NCBI RefSeq assembly: GCF_910594985.1
Contig: NZ_CAJVCE010000005.1
Coordinates: 1-64,000, forward strand
Origin: Paenibacillus allorhizosphaerae
Lineage (GTDB): Bacteria > Bacillota > Bacilli > Paenibacillales > NBRC-103111
Reading direction: 5' to 3'
DNA length: 64,000 nucleotides
Part shown: positions 9,201 through 17,437 of the stretch, piece by piece
Numbering within the stretch: the first letter of the stretch is position 1
Layout of the letters: every line of letters starts with the position of its first letter
The notes under the pieces: generated by a model
The model's database searches: none
What the model saw: only the letters and a program-made list of their open reading frames with translations
What the model was told of the DNA's origin: nothing
Made by a program: the position numbers and the translations under genes

Positions 9201-10357
9201 TCCTCCGCGCACAATATTCGCAAGCAATAATGCTCCAGATCGGCGAAATCGACGAGCCGCTTGGCTATCTTGGCCTGTCGGTACCGCTCTCCGAAGTCGA
9301 TCACCAGCTCGCTGAGCGTCTGCATTAGCGGTGCCATCGCCTTCAGCTCCGCATTGAATTGCTCCGGAGTTCGTCCGAACAGCTCCTCCCGCAGCGCCGC
9401 GACCCGATCCTTCGCCTCGTTTCGCAGCTCCTTCGTCTGCTCCTGAAGCGCTTTGTCGTACTGGTCGCCTTTGCAAGGTTTCAGCTTTCCGAATGCGGCC
9501 CGTTGAAATGCATCGTATAACGGTTCCCAACCATGCGAATCCGATACTTCCAGCAAAGATTCGACGAAGGCCAAATCATCCCGCAGGGTTGCTTCGTACG
9601 GAACAGGCCCTCCCGGTTGCCCGGTGATCGAGAGCGCTTCGCGAAGCAGCGCAGCCGCGCCGAGCAGCTCCAGCCGCGCGGAAGTCAGCAAGCTGGGCAC
9701 CCATGGGTTGTCACCCGCCACTTCCCGTTCGAACATGGCTGCGCTTTGGCGCAGCCAATGATCGGGCCATGGATGGCTGCGGGAATCGTCATATAAGCGT
9801 TGAATGAGCCCGAACAGCGCGTCGTCATTTTTGTCGCCGCTGAACGTATCGGCAAGCCGCCAGAAGGCGTCCCCTTCTTCTGCTGCGCCGTATCGTTCTT
9901 CAAGCAGCTCCTCCAGCAAATCCTGGCGCATCAAGGCGCTTTCCGTTTCGTTTGCGATGCGGAATCCGGGATCGAGTCCGATAAGCTGGTAATGCCGCTG
10001 AATGACTTCCATGCAAAACGAGTGAAGCGTCGTAATGGAAGCCCGCTGAATGAGCGCCAACTGGCGCTGCAAATGATCCGATCCCGGATTTGCCGCGAGC
10101 GCCTTTTCCAGCGCTTCGCTGATCCGGTGGCGCATTTCCGCTGCGGCCGCCTTCGTGAACGTTGCCACCAGCAGCCGGTCTACGTCGAGCGGGTCCCGTT
10201 CATCGGAAATGCGCCGTATGATCCGCTCGACCAGCACCGCCGTTTTTCCCGAGCCGGCTGCAGCCGCCACCAGCATCGAATGGCCGCGTATGGCAATAGC
10301 GTCCCATTGATCGTCGGTCCAGGTGCTGCCTTCCGGTTTCGGTATTTTATCGATCAT
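6230..10357 (-). CDS. addA: ATP-dependent helicase/nuclease AddAB, subunit A
   Basis: AddA is the UvrD/Rep-type helicase and one of the two nucleases of AddAB, which processes double-strand breaks for RecA loading in Bacillota. The 1375-residue protein has Walker A AAAAGSGKT (31-39), helicase motif II as LLDEYQDTN, further SF1 motifs (for example TIHKSKGLEFPVVF) and a C-terminal RecB-type nuclease with GVID (Asp about 1309) and DYKT (1322-1325). It is somewhat longer than the usual 1230-1250, with acidic and low-complexity inserts around residues 545-580 and 745-800. Its start codon overlaps the addB stop by 4 bases (ATGA), indicating translational coupling. Confidence 0.97.
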   Translation of the reverse strand: MIDKIPKPEGSTWTDDQWDAIAIRGHSMLVAAAAGSGKTAVLVERIIRRISDERDPLDVDRLLVATFTKAAAAEMRHRISEALEKALAANPGSDHLQRQLALIQRASITTLHSFCMEVIQRHYQLIGLDPGFRIANETESALMRQDLLEELLEERYGAAEEGDAFWRLADTFSGDKNDDALFGLIQRLYDDSRSHPWPDHWLRQSAAMFEREVAGDNPWVPSLLTSARLELLGAAALLREALSITGQPGGPVPYEATLRDDLAFVESLLEVSDSHGWEPLYDAFQRAAFGKLKPCKGDQYDKALQEQTKELRNEAKDRVAALREELFGRTPEQFNAELKAMAPLMQTLSELVIDFGERYRQAKIAKRLVDFADLEHYCLRILCAEESGPGQLVPSPAALEYQEQYAEVLLDEYQDTNRVQEAIVELISRPVPGNRFMVGDVKQSIYRFRLAEPGLFQEKYKSYRANGTDPGQRIDLARNFRSRRQVVDGTNYIFRQIMQETVGEIAYDDRAKLVYGAGYPEPEQDVAAELVLIDRSAEGSAESRDTEFEDTGSAGLEDEGGAGADETAADARELQTVQLEARYIAQQIRAMTGMDGGRPLQVFDKSAGGMRDAVYRDIVILLRATQQWAPVLIEELQLQGIPAYAELNSGYFTATEVQVLLSLLKVIDNPYQDIPLVSVLRSPIVGLQAEELAHIRINSKHGAYYDAVRAYARDVGSEAVQARGIEDKDVPLFAAMEGKNPEQIAMEQEAAATLTEDTSTVVPSNTVSSRDGMEKLETAAEARSQAADGLVGEQLPKHPDLQKKLNLFLAQLKEWRREAQQTSLADLIWDIYRVTGYFDYVGGLAGGQQRQANLRALYDRAKQYEATSFRGLFRFLRFVARMQESGGDLGTARALGEQEDVVRIMTIHKSKGLEFPVVFVAGMAKQFNRRDLADSFMLHKELGFGPKYMELETRVSYPTLPWLAIKRKIQLEMLAEEMRVLYVALTRAREKLVLVATVKGAEKLAASWSRFLSHESEALPDDAVANARCYLDWVGPALIRHPDGQPLREAGGLEYRSQPFLFGETSEWRVRLLQPDMFAGMTQAAVSSAPVDGDRWASLFRLEPVDGSVQTEHEVWRRLSWNYAHPDATTVLSKTSVTELKRLSEHHRLMELLSDEPEPLLLPGISGAPAADSTMFPVKTEPQSGGFRPVIVRRPRFLEQQNMNAAERGSVFHAVMQHIPLESEPGEPEIQRTLASMVDRELLTEAQRALVDPKGIAAFFQSALGQRMLRTKRVHREVPFSFGLPARDVYGADQGGLSDEVVMLQGVIDCLIEEEEGLVLLDYKTDRLKGGSPAKVAEGYRLQLDLYGKAVERIWKRPVLHKFIFLFDGAHVVEL

Positions 10358-13300
10358 GGCGTTTCTCCTCCGTCGTCCACACTGCGTTCTTTCATCATTT
10401 CCCGTTCCTCGTCCTGCTGCGATGCCGCAATCTCCATTTCAGCGATGGACAGCGGTTTGGCAGCGGCCGGACGGAACGGACGGGACGCATCCTTCGTTGA
10501 TCCCAGAGTTCGTTCCCCGCTGCGTAAGCCTTTACTGCTCTCGCTCACATTAGACTGTTCCATCAGCTCCCACACAAGCTCTTTCCCCATAGGAGCCAGC
10601 GTCTTGTAGGCATTCCCCTCGAACTGAAGGTCAAAGTGGCATACGGACCTGTAAGCACATTGCCCGCAAGCGGTCATTGCCCCTGACCGGTAAGGCGTAA
10701 TGTCGATGCATCCGTCCGTCATCGACTCGCCGATGTTCTTGATCGTCCGCTTGACATAACGGCGAACCGTATCCCACTGCTGCTCCGTCGCGACGGAGGA
10801 CGTTTTGTAGAAGCTGCCGTCCGTTTTGAGCGCAGCGGGAAGCAAGTCCGAGTATCCGCTTGAGCCGATCAGTCCGCTATCCATCAGTCGGATTATTTCC
10901 GGATCGGCCGTGAGCATTCCTTTGGTCTTAAACTTTTTGAGCAGCTCCGCTTGCACCGCATCGCTGCTTAATCCGTTCTTTGCGTTCAACACCGGATTAT
11001 GTACGTGGAAATAAAGCACGCCCGCCGGCTTCGCCTCCTTGCCAAGCCAAATCGGGGAATGCGTCAATATAACGTCAAGATAAGCCAGCATTTGCAGCGA
11101 GAGCCCGTAATACACTTCGAACATCTGAAGCGCTTTGCCGCTCGATTTGTAATCGACGACCCTTAGCAGCGTCCCTTGCTCGGTGTCGGCTCGGTCGATC
11201 CGGTCGATTCTGCCGCGAAGCTCCATTTGGACTCCGTTGGCCAACGGGTACTGCATCGGCGGTATGGACTCGCCGCTCCCGAAGCCGATTTCGAGCCCGA
11301 CGGGACGAAATTGTCCGCGCTTCGCATGCTCTCCCAGCATTACCGCCGCCCTGCTGATCACCTGCTTCAGCTTTCTGGCGATGTAGAGGTAGCGTTTTGA
11401 GCTTAGCAATATTTCCCCTTGAAGCCTCGGAGCAAGCATGTCGACGACAATCGCCGCCCGCCGTTCGCATTCTCCCGGAGTAAGCGCGCCCCAATCCACG
11501 CCTTCTTTCATCGTCTGTTCCGCAAACAAGCTCAGCGCCGAATGGAACAGCTGTCCGACGTCGGGCGCATCCAACCTGAATATGCGGCGTTCCTTCAAAC
11601 GTAATCCGTGTGAAGCGAACTGCGAGAATGGACAAGACACGAAGCGTTCCATTCTGGATACGCTGGTCTCGATGCGGTCTCCGTATAGCAATCGGCTTGT
11701 TTCCGCGCTTAAATACGCTTCCTGGTTCGTATAGAGCAGCGACTGCAGCAGGCGCGACAGCTTGGCGCCATATTCCGGCTGCCGGGCGAACCAGTTGTAT
11801 ACTGACCACCAGACGCTGCCCACCGGCTTTCCTTGCATCCACAGCTTCAGCTGAACGATCAGATGCGAGAGCGCCTTGTCCGGGCTTACCGCATATTCCA
11901 TCTGTTCGCTCAGCGGCGTCCCCGGAGCCGGATCGGTCATCAGCAGCCGTTCGCTTATTTGCGGGAACATCCGCTTCATTTGACGAAGCACATCGGACGG
12001 GAGCAGCGATTTTCCTTCTTCATCCGCTAGCGGATAGCTGAGCCATAATCCGCCGGATGGCGTACAGAAGGCGCAATAAATCAGGAATGGCTCGTCAAGC
12101 AGCCGTCTGCGGCTGCCTTCCGCCATAGAAAGTCCGGCGCTGGCGAGCTGCTCCCGCTCCATTTCGGTCAGAACGCCGCTTTCCGTTATTTTGGCCGGCA
12201 TAACCCCTTCATTCACGCCGAGCACAAACATATGCTTTACTTGACCGGATCTTGTACGGTCCATGCTCCCGATCAGCACCTGATCCAGCGTCGGCGGCAC
12301 CAATCCGAGCTTGATGCTCTCCATGCCGGTCTCGACCAGCTCCGTAAACAGCTCCAGAGACGTCGGCTCCTCCCCCATCAGTTCCACCAGTTGATCGAGC
12401 ATATCCATCACACGGTCCCATACCTGCGAATGCTCTCTTGCCTTTTCCGGCTTGCCCTCGCGAAGCGCGCCCTGGCTCCACATCTCCAGCCTCTCCGGTA
12501 CGTGCAGACCGACAAGCAGCTCATACAGCGCCTCCACCCGGTCGCGAACGTTCGCCCGCTTCCGCATCCGCTGCTGCAGTTGACCAAGCGGTTCAGCAAT
12601 GCGCCTGCGGCAAGCGTTCATCGCATTCAAAAACTTTTCATCCGCAGCGTTCGGCCCATCCCCCGCTTCATCCAGGGTCGTCCGGTACGAATAAGTCCAA
12701 TCTCGCGAATCGATCCATTTGCTTGCTTGAATGCCGAAAGCGAGCACGTAGTTTTCCAATTGATCCATTAAATGCCTGTCGATCCGCACGGCCTCTTGTT
12801 CGTCCGCGTCGCCCGAGCCGATCGGCAAAAAGAAATCCGTCTTCACGCAGCGGAAAACCGCATCGTATTTCCACCCGTTTCGGATCGCTTCGAGCGATGA
12901 GCGGATCAATTCGACAAGCGGATGATGCATCACCGATCGTTTCTGATCGAAAAAGTGCGGGATGCCGTAATCCTTGAACGTCCCGGCCACCAAATCTCCG
13001 TAAGCTTCAATGTTGCGCACGGAAACGGAAATATCCCTCCATCGCAACCCTTCGTCGCGCACAAGAGAGACGATGTCGCGGGCCGCCCCCTCCACTTCCG
13101 CTCTCCGGTTTACCGCCGCCGAGATACGCACCGGAGACTTCCCGATCGTCGGAACGGCTGGCTTGTACGGCCGTTTAATCCGGTCTTCAAAATGACGTTC
13201 CAAATACGCCAGCATCGGATTGTGCTCGAACCGAACCGGCGGATCGCCGTTCAACATAACCGTTTCGTTTATATGTACGCCCGCTTGCGGCAAACGCTCC

Positions 13301-14097
13301 CGCAGTTGAATCAAAGTCCGGGCTGTAGGATGAAACAAATCAAGCTCATGCGGACGTTCTTGCGTTATGTAATCTTTATTCAGGCATAATGTTAACGTTA
13401 CGTTGTCGCTGTATAGCGCGAGCTGCTCGAGTACCGCGAATTCCTGGGGCGTAAACCCGTGGAAGCCGTCAACCCAGCATTCGGCTCCGCGTACATAGGT
13501 AGACTGCTGCAGCTGCTGTGCGAGCAAAGTCAAGTAGTCCTCTCCGTCCAGGTACAGACGTGAAAGTTCAGCCTCGAATTCGGAATAGACGAATTGCAGA
13601 TCGTGAATCTTGTCTTCTAGCGCCGCTCCGGTTTCGCCCTGGCCGCCGGATCGGGCGCGGGTCTCGTACCACTGCCGAAGCCCTTCGCCCGTTATGCAGT
13701 ATCGCTTCAATTCGCTGAACAGCTGATTTAAATTATCCAGAAAGCCTGTCTGATCCGTGGAAGCCTGGAACCGGCGCAGCCGGTCTTTATGTTTATGTAA
13801 AATACGGTGAAGCAGCAGCTTCTTGCCGGTTTCGTCGATCGGCAGCCTTGCCGTCCCTCCGACCTCCTGCATGACCCGCCATGCAAGCCTGCGGAAGCTG
13901 AGCACCTGCGCGCGAAGCGTTCCCCCCAGTTCAGGCGCGGAGATGAGTGCATACTCCGCCTGAAACGTCGCCTGCTCCGGCACCAGCCATATCAAACGCC
14001 GTCCGTTCGGCGCCTCGATCAGCTTGCGCTTAATATCCCGCAGGCAAAACTCCGTCTTGCCGCTGCCTGCCCGGCCGAGCACAAAACGAAATGCCAT
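10354..14097 (-). CDS. addB: ATP-dependent nuclease AddAB, subunit B
   Basis: AddB is the inactivated-helicase, active-nuclease partner of AddA and recognises Chi in this family. The 1247 residues start with a Walker A motif (GRAGSGKT, 8-15) and end in a nuclease domain with DYKSS. The four cysteines expected for the iron-sulfur staple are present: Cys822, then CGQCAYRSVC (1144-1153, giving three). A roughly 90-residue low-complexity tail after the last cysteine extends it beyond the usual 1160-1170. It is the first gene of the repair operon; GAGGTGAG precedes the ATG, and the upstream region carries an extended -10 promoter and a LexA-type box. Confidence 0.97.
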   Translation of the reverse strand: MAFRFVLGRAGSGKTEFCLRDIKRKLIEAPNGRRLIWLVPEQATFQAEYALISAPELGGTLRAQVLSFRRLAWRVMQEVGGTARLPIDETGKKLLLHRILHKHKDRLRRFQASTDQTGFLDNLNQLFSELKRYCITGEGLRQWYETRARSGGQGETGAALEDKIHDLQFVYSEFEAELSRLYLDGEDYLTLLAQQLQQSTYVRGAECWVDGFHGFTPQEFAVLEQLALYSDNVTLTLCLNKDYITQERPHELDLFHPTARTLIQLRERLPQAGVHINETVMLNGDPPVRFEHNPMLAYLERHFEDRIKRPYKPAVPTIGKSPVRISAAVNRRAEVEGAARDIVSLVRDEGLRWRDISVSVRNIEAYGDLVAGTFKDYGIPHFFDQKRSVMHHPLVELIRSSLEAIRNGWKYDAVFRCVKTDFFLPIGSGDADEQEAVRIDRHLMDQLENYVLAFGIQASKWIDSRDWTYSYRTTLDEAGDGPNAADEKFLNAMNACRRRIAEPLGQLQQRMRKRANVRDRVEALYELLVGLHVPERLEMWSQGALREGKPEKAREHSQVWDRVMDMLDQLVELMGEEPTSLELFTELVETGMESIKLGLVPPTLDQVLIGSMDRTRSGQVKHMFVLGVNEGVMPAKITESGVLTEMEREQLASAGLSMAEGSRRRLLDEPFLIYCAFCTPSGGLWLSYPLADEEGKSLLPSDVLRQMKRMFPQISERLLMTDPAPGTPLSEQMEYAVSPDKALSHLIVQLKLWMQGKPVGSVWWSVYNWFARQPEYGAKLSRLLQSLLYTNQEAYLSAETSRLLYGDRIETSVSRMERFVSCPFSQFASHGLRLKERRIFRLDAPDVGQLFHSALSLFAEQTMKEGVDWGALTPGECERRAAIVVDMLAPRLQGEILLSSKRYLYIARKLKQVISRAAVMLGEHAKRGQFRPVGLEIGFGSGESIPPMQYPLANGVQMELRGRIDRIDRADTEQGTLLRVVDYKSSGKALQMFEVYYGLSLQMLAYLDVILTHSPIWLGKEAKPAGVLYFHVHNPVLNAKNGLSSDAVQAELLKKFKTKGMLTADPEIIRLMDSGLIGSSGYSDLLPAALKTDGSFYKTSSVATEQQWDTVRRYVKRTIKNIGESMTDGCIDITPYRSGAMTACGQCAYRSVCHFDLQFEGNAYKTLAPMGKELVWELMEQSNVSESSKGLRSGERTLGSTKDASRPFRPAAAKPLSIAEMEIAASQQDEEREMMKERSVDDGGETP

Positions 14098-14197
14098 AAA
14101 AGTCTCACCTCAATCTCCGAATCGTTTGCCATTGACTCTACTATTCTACCAAAAATGACTCGGTTTAGGGAAAAGGTAGGTTTTGGTTTATTCCATC

Positions 14198-14226
14198 ATT
14201 ATATCATACCGAACGAATAAGAACAC
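14198..14226 (-). promoter_or_regulatory. Predicted promoter of addB-addA-sbcD-sbcC
   Basis: On the minus strand TGATATAAT gives an extended -10 (core TATAAT at 14203-14198). The -35 at 17-base spacing (14226-14221) is poor, which fits reliance on the extended -10. The -35 area lies inside the LexA-type palindrome. Confidence 0.5.
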
Positions 14227-14232
14227 TTGTTC
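14221..14232. promoter_or_regulatory. LexA/DinR-type operator (SOS box)
   Basis: GAAC-ACTT-GTTC matches the Bacillus LexA half-site pattern GAAC-N4-GTTC, and the symmetry extends to AAGAACA-CT-TGTTCTT (14219-14234). It overlaps the -35 region of the rightward promoter exactly and the -35 area of the leftward addB promoter, where a repressor would block both. The flanks differ from the fuller CGAAC/GTTCG consensus at the outer base. Confidence 0.6.
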
Positions 14233-14255
14233 TTTACGCGAATTTCTTATACAAT
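14227..14255 (+). promoter_or_regulatory. Predicted sigma-A promoter of the HEAT-repeat/membrane gene pair
   Basis: TTGTTC (14227-14232), 17-base spacer, TACAAT (14250-14255). Its -35 is the right half of the LexA-type box. Confidence 0.55.
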
Positions 14256-14289
14256 AATGCTAAGATTCCAAACAAAGGAAGTGACCCGG

Positions 14290-15147
14290 ATGCAGCCGAC
14301 TACGAATTCCCGCAAGCCCGATTGGGAGGAGGGGCTTGCCGCCGCTGCGAAGAATGGTTCAATTCAGGAGCTGCTGGCGCGGATTCAAAATGAGCTTGCA
14401 GGACTCGCAGGCACACCGCGGCAAGCATTGCAGCACAATGCCGTTCAATATATCGAAGCCGCTCTTGATTACGACAGCGCGGAGCTGGTGCTTCTTGCGG
14501 AAGCACTGTCTGCCACAGAACAGGAGCTCGGCGAGGAATTGGCCGTATTCATACTATCCGTTCATTATGGCGGGGATCCCGACCGCGCAGCAGCGCTGCT
14601 GCAGCGGCTTGCAGCAAGCGGCCATGCGCCGGTTCGAGAATGGGCGGCTAAAGCATGCGGAGCCGTGCTTGCGAAACACTTTGCGTTGTTTTACCCCATG
14701 CTGGAGACGTGGACTCGCAATGAATCACCGTTCGTCAGAAGAGCGGTCATTGCCGCCGTCCAGCTTGCTTCGAACGCGAAAAATCCCGCCTGGGGCCCGC
14801 TCCTGCTGGATATGCTGGAGCCGCTCATGCGGGATAACGATCCGGTTGTCAGAAAAGAACTGGCCCCGCGAACCTGGAGCGGGCTGCTGCGGTATTACAC
14901 CGAAGATGTGGAAGCAAGACTCATGAAATGGGCGGTGAGCGAAGACCGTTTCATCAGACGCCATGCGGCCAGGTTATTCTCGGCACCGGAAGCGGCGCTG
15001 CACGTACAGCGGCTCAGTCCTGCGCTGCGTATCCTGCTGCGCGACGAATCCGCTTCCGTCCAGAAGGCGGCCGTCAGCTCTTTGCTGCAAGTGAGCAAAA
15101 GAATCCATAAGAAGGAGGCGGCGGAGCTGCTGGGAGCGGTCCAATGA
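14290..15147 (+). CDS. HEAT-repeat protein, possibly AlkD-like
   Basis: The 285-residue soluble protein is almost entirely helical, with repeated helix pairs typical of HEAT repeats; segments such as SPFVRRAVIAAVQLA recall the DNA alkylation repair (AlkD) superfamily, which uses HEAT-like repeats to grip DNA. Catalytic residues of AlkD cannot be confirmed by eye. The ATG at 14290 was chosen because AAGGAAGTG precedes it; a longer form from 14227 would run through the promoter. The stop overlaps the next start by 4 bases (ATGA). Its shared LexA-box promoter with addAB suggests a DNA-damage role, but that is inference. Confidence 0.65.
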   Translation: MQPTTNSRKPDWEEGLAAAAKNGSIQELLARIQNELAGLAGTPRQALQHNAVQYIEAALDYDSAELVLLAEALSATEQELGEELAVFILSVHYGGDPDRAAALLQRLAASGHAPVREWAAKACGAVLAKHFALFYPMLETWTRNESPFVRRAVIAAVQLASNAKNPAWGPLLLDMLEPLMRDNDPVVRKELAPRTWSGLLRYYTEDVEARLMKWAVSEDRFIRRHAARLFSAPEAALHVQRLSPALRILLRDESASVQKAAVSSLLQVSKRIHKKEAAELLGAVQ

Positions 15148-15635
15148 ACGCGCGATACCCTTGGATATCCATGACGTTTCTCATTGCTATCGTCTACGGA
15201 GCCAGCTTTTGTCTGATGTACATGCTCGCCGGGATGACTTATTCTTTGTTCAGCCAAGTGCCTGCCGATCAATCGCGTAATATTTCCGCCATTTACTATG
15301 GCGCCGTCTTTACCGTCATCCCGTTTGCCGGTCTCGGTTTATATGCTCCGGCCCGTTACATGTTCCGTTACATCATGCACGCTCTGGTCGTAGCTTTTCT
15401 CGTTGAAAAAGGCATTATCGTCTTCCTCGCCACCTTGCTTGCATCGGGCTTTCCCGCTTCCTGGTACGGACATGCCTTTCCTGCCGCAGGCTTCGGCGTA
15501 TTGTGCGAAGAATTTCCGTTCTACTGTACCCCGTATGTCTGGAAGTACATCGGAATCGGCACGTTGATTTCGGCTGTCAGCCTGTATGCAGGCTCTTTGC
15601 TCGGAGCCCGGCTTGCGCAACCTTCTACTCCGTAA
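15144..15635 (+). CDS. Small integral membrane protein of unknown function
   Basis: The 163-residue protein has about four hydrophobic membrane segments (roughly residues 9-30, 48-68, 74-97 and 135-155). Between the last two lies a loop with two cysteines (GVLCEEFPFYC). I do not recognise the family. Translation is probably coupled to the HEAT-repeat gene by a 4-base overlap, so the two products may act together. The 3' end overlaps the convergent nitroreductase gene by 11 bases. Confidence 0.7.
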   Translation: MNARYPWISMTFLIAIVYGASFCLMYMLAGMTYSLFSQVPADQSRNISAIYYGAVFTVIPFAGLGLYAPARYMFRYIMHALVVAFLVEKGIIVFLATLLASGFPASWYGHAFPAAGFGVLCEEFPFYCTPYVWKYIGIGTLISAVSLYAGSLLGARLAQPSTP

Positions 15636-16212
15636 TCCATACGGTTTTATTACTTGCCGACGTTCTTCTGTTCGCAGCGGGGGGAGTCATATCCGGATAT
15701 CCTATATAGAGAAGGCCGACAAGCTCTTCACCCTCTTGCAGTTCGAATGCTCGTTTCATCCGCGGATGGTACATCGGTTCGCCGCTGCGCCATATGGCTC
15801 CCAGTCCGAGCGCGTGCGCCGTTAACAGCATATTTTGTACTGCCGAATGGGCTGCGGCGAATTCTTCGATTCGAATAACTCCGGGGGCAGCGGAAGGCGA
15901 TACCACAACGGCAATGACAAGCGGGGCCCGGAACGCTTTCGCCCCTTGTTTGCTTCTAAGCACTTCCATTTCCTTCTTCGCTAAGTTGGATGCGTTCTCA
16001 GCAGCGATATCGGCATAAGCGTCGGCCAATATTTGTCGACCCGATCCCGTCATGACGTAGAACCGCCACGGTTCCGTACACATATGGCTGGGCGCCCAAT
16101 TTCCCGCCTCCAATATCCGTTCAATTTTATCGCGTTCTACCGGATCGCTCTTGACGCGGCCGATACTTCGCCGTGTTCGGATCGCCTCGTAAAGCGTCAT
16201 ATCGTCTTTCAT
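15625..16212 (-). CDS. Nitroreductase family protein (YdjA-like)
   Basis: Members of this FMN-dependent family reduce nitro compounds, quinones or enones with NAD(P)H. The 195-residue protein has the N-terminal FMN-binding signature TRRSIGRVKSDPV, the WAPSHMCTEPWRF segment characteristic of the short YdjA-type branch, and the C-terminal GLGAIWRSG and GLLYIGYPD motifs. The ATG at 16212 follows GGAGG by 8 bases; an upstream TTG at 16233 lacks a ribosome binding site. It appears to be transcribed alone. Substrate cannot be inferred. Confidence 0.85.
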   Translation of the reverse strand: MKDDMTLYEAIRTRRSIGRVKSDPVERDKIERILEAGNWAPSHMCTEPWRFYVMTGSGRQILADAYADIAAENASNLAKKEMEVLRSKQGAKAFRAPLVIAVVVSPSAAPGVIRIEEFAAAHSAVQNMLLTAHALGLGAIWRSGEPMYHPRMKRAFELQEGEELVGLLYIGYPDMTPPAANRRTSASNKTVWITE

Positions 16213-16303
16213 CTGTTCATCCTCCGAAAGCAAGCTTTGTCATAACATTAAACCTTATGATACATTCACGCCTGGAGAGCGTCAATCCGCAATATGACGA
16301 CAA

Positions 16304-16330
16304 AGAGCCATCTTTTTTTAAGATGGCTCT
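16304..16330. terminator. Hairpin between nitroreductase and phosphatase genes
   Basis: AGAGCCATCT (16304-16313) and AGATGGCTCT (16321-16330) form a perfect 10-bp stem around TTTTTTA. T-tracts beyond the stem are short on both strands, so termination strength is uncertain; it is well placed to end the minus-strand phosphatase transcript. Confidence 0.45.
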
Positions 16331-16344
16331 AAGATTCACTTACC

Positions 16345-16443
16345 TTATCGTACCCGTGTGCTGTTCATCGTTTTCAACATACAGCTTGTTTGGGTATCGA
16401 AGGCAGCGGTGATTTTACCGTCCAACTGCTGGCCCATTGCCAT
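16345..16443 (-). CDS. Possible 32-residue small protein
   Basis: A short frame (ATG at 16443, a second ATG at 16437, TAA at 16345) lies between the phosphatase gene and the hairpin at 16304-16330. A GGGAGAG sequence lies about 12 bases before the first ATG. The peptide is polar with one cysteine and no recognisable motif. Position before a terminator is the only support; it may be untranslated 3' sequence. Confidence 0.2.
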   Translation of the reverse strand: MAMGQQLDGKITAAFDTQTSCMLKTMNSTRVR

Positions 16444-16505
16444 TTCTCAAGGTCTCTCCCGTATGAAAATCAAGTAGCTTTATGGAGCATGCATTCCGCC
16501 GCTCC

Positions 16506-17309
16506 TTAGAAACTCAGCAGGATCGCGGTTTTATCATCAGGCCGGACGCGATGGCTTCGCTCCCAATCTTCCATTTCCAGCATGTACGCTTCAAGGCCGA
16601 TCTCCAGCACTTTATGGATCACTTCTTCGTGGCGGCCCTCCGGATACACCATTCCATCCGATATGAGTAGCAATGATTGCAGCTCGGCTGTCTCTACCGT
16701 ACCGATTTGAATATATTGTCCCATCTCTTCCATTCCGTTCGCAACGGCGTACCCTTCCGGCGTATTGGCCATCCATCGCTGATAAGCTTGCTGATGGGCC
16801 TGCTCCTGGAAATAAGCTTCCTCCGGTACGAATACGCCCTGTTTGCGGTCTAATGTTCTCTTCGCCTCCGCTCTGGCTAATACTCCGTCTACATAGTCTT
16901 TTGTTAATACGGTGGTATTTCCTCGGTTGTCGAGCGCGATGATCATGCAATCTCCAACATGCGCGTAGGACGCCTTGTTGTTGTGTACGACGGCCACTAC
17001 GGCGCATGTCGACCAGAGCAGATGCCTCTGCGTCATATCGAGCTGGGAGGAATGCATCCGCTCTCTTAACCGTCGATTCGCCTCCACCAGTTCGGCCGCC
17101 GCGTCGCAAGGACCGGACAGGCGCGCAAAATGTTCCCTGAACAAGTTCGATGCGATGAACGCGCCGTTATGTCCTTCGTCGTCTTTATAATCATCCATCG
17201 GCGTGACCCCGTCGAAAACGCCGAACACACCCGCTCTTTCATTAACGACATAAGCATCCTCAGCTTCCCGCTTTTGAAAGCTTTTCCTCGTTGCTGCCTG
17301 CCATTTCAC
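16506..17309 (-). CDS. PP2C-family serine/threonine phosphatase
   Basis: The 267-residue protein shows the ordered PPM/PP2C metal-binding motifs: EDAYVV (17-22), FGVFDGVTP (about 29-37), AHVGDCMI, LLLISDGM and the terminal DDKTAIL. These bind the Mn/Mg pair that hydrolyses phosphoserine or phosphothreonine. It has no membrane or sensor domain. No partner kinase or anti-sigma antagonist is adjacent. Start is GTG at 17309 with AAAGGATGAG upstream. Substrate unknown; family assignment is secure. Confidence 0.85.
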   Translation of the reverse strand: MKWQAATRKSFQKREAEDAYVVNERAGVFGVFDGVTPMDDYKDDEGHNGAFIASNLFREHFARLSGPCDAAAELVEANRRLRERMHSSQLDMTQRHLLWSTCAVVAVVHNNKASYAHVGDCMIIALDNRGNTTVLTKDYVDGVLARAEAKRTLDRKQGVFVPEEAYFQEQAHQQAYQRWMANTPEGYAVANGMEEMGQYIQIGTVETAELQSLLLISDGMVYPEGRHEEVIHKVLEIGLEAYMLEMEDWERSHRVRPDDKTAILLSF

Positions 17310-17437
17310 GATTTCTCATCCTTTCCATTCGACAAGTTGAAGAGATTGCAAAGTTAAGAAACTAGAGTAGATCGAAACCTCGCAATATCGTATAATTTAA
17401 GCAAAACTTTCCATATTCCTTGCAAAGGAGGTTGTTT

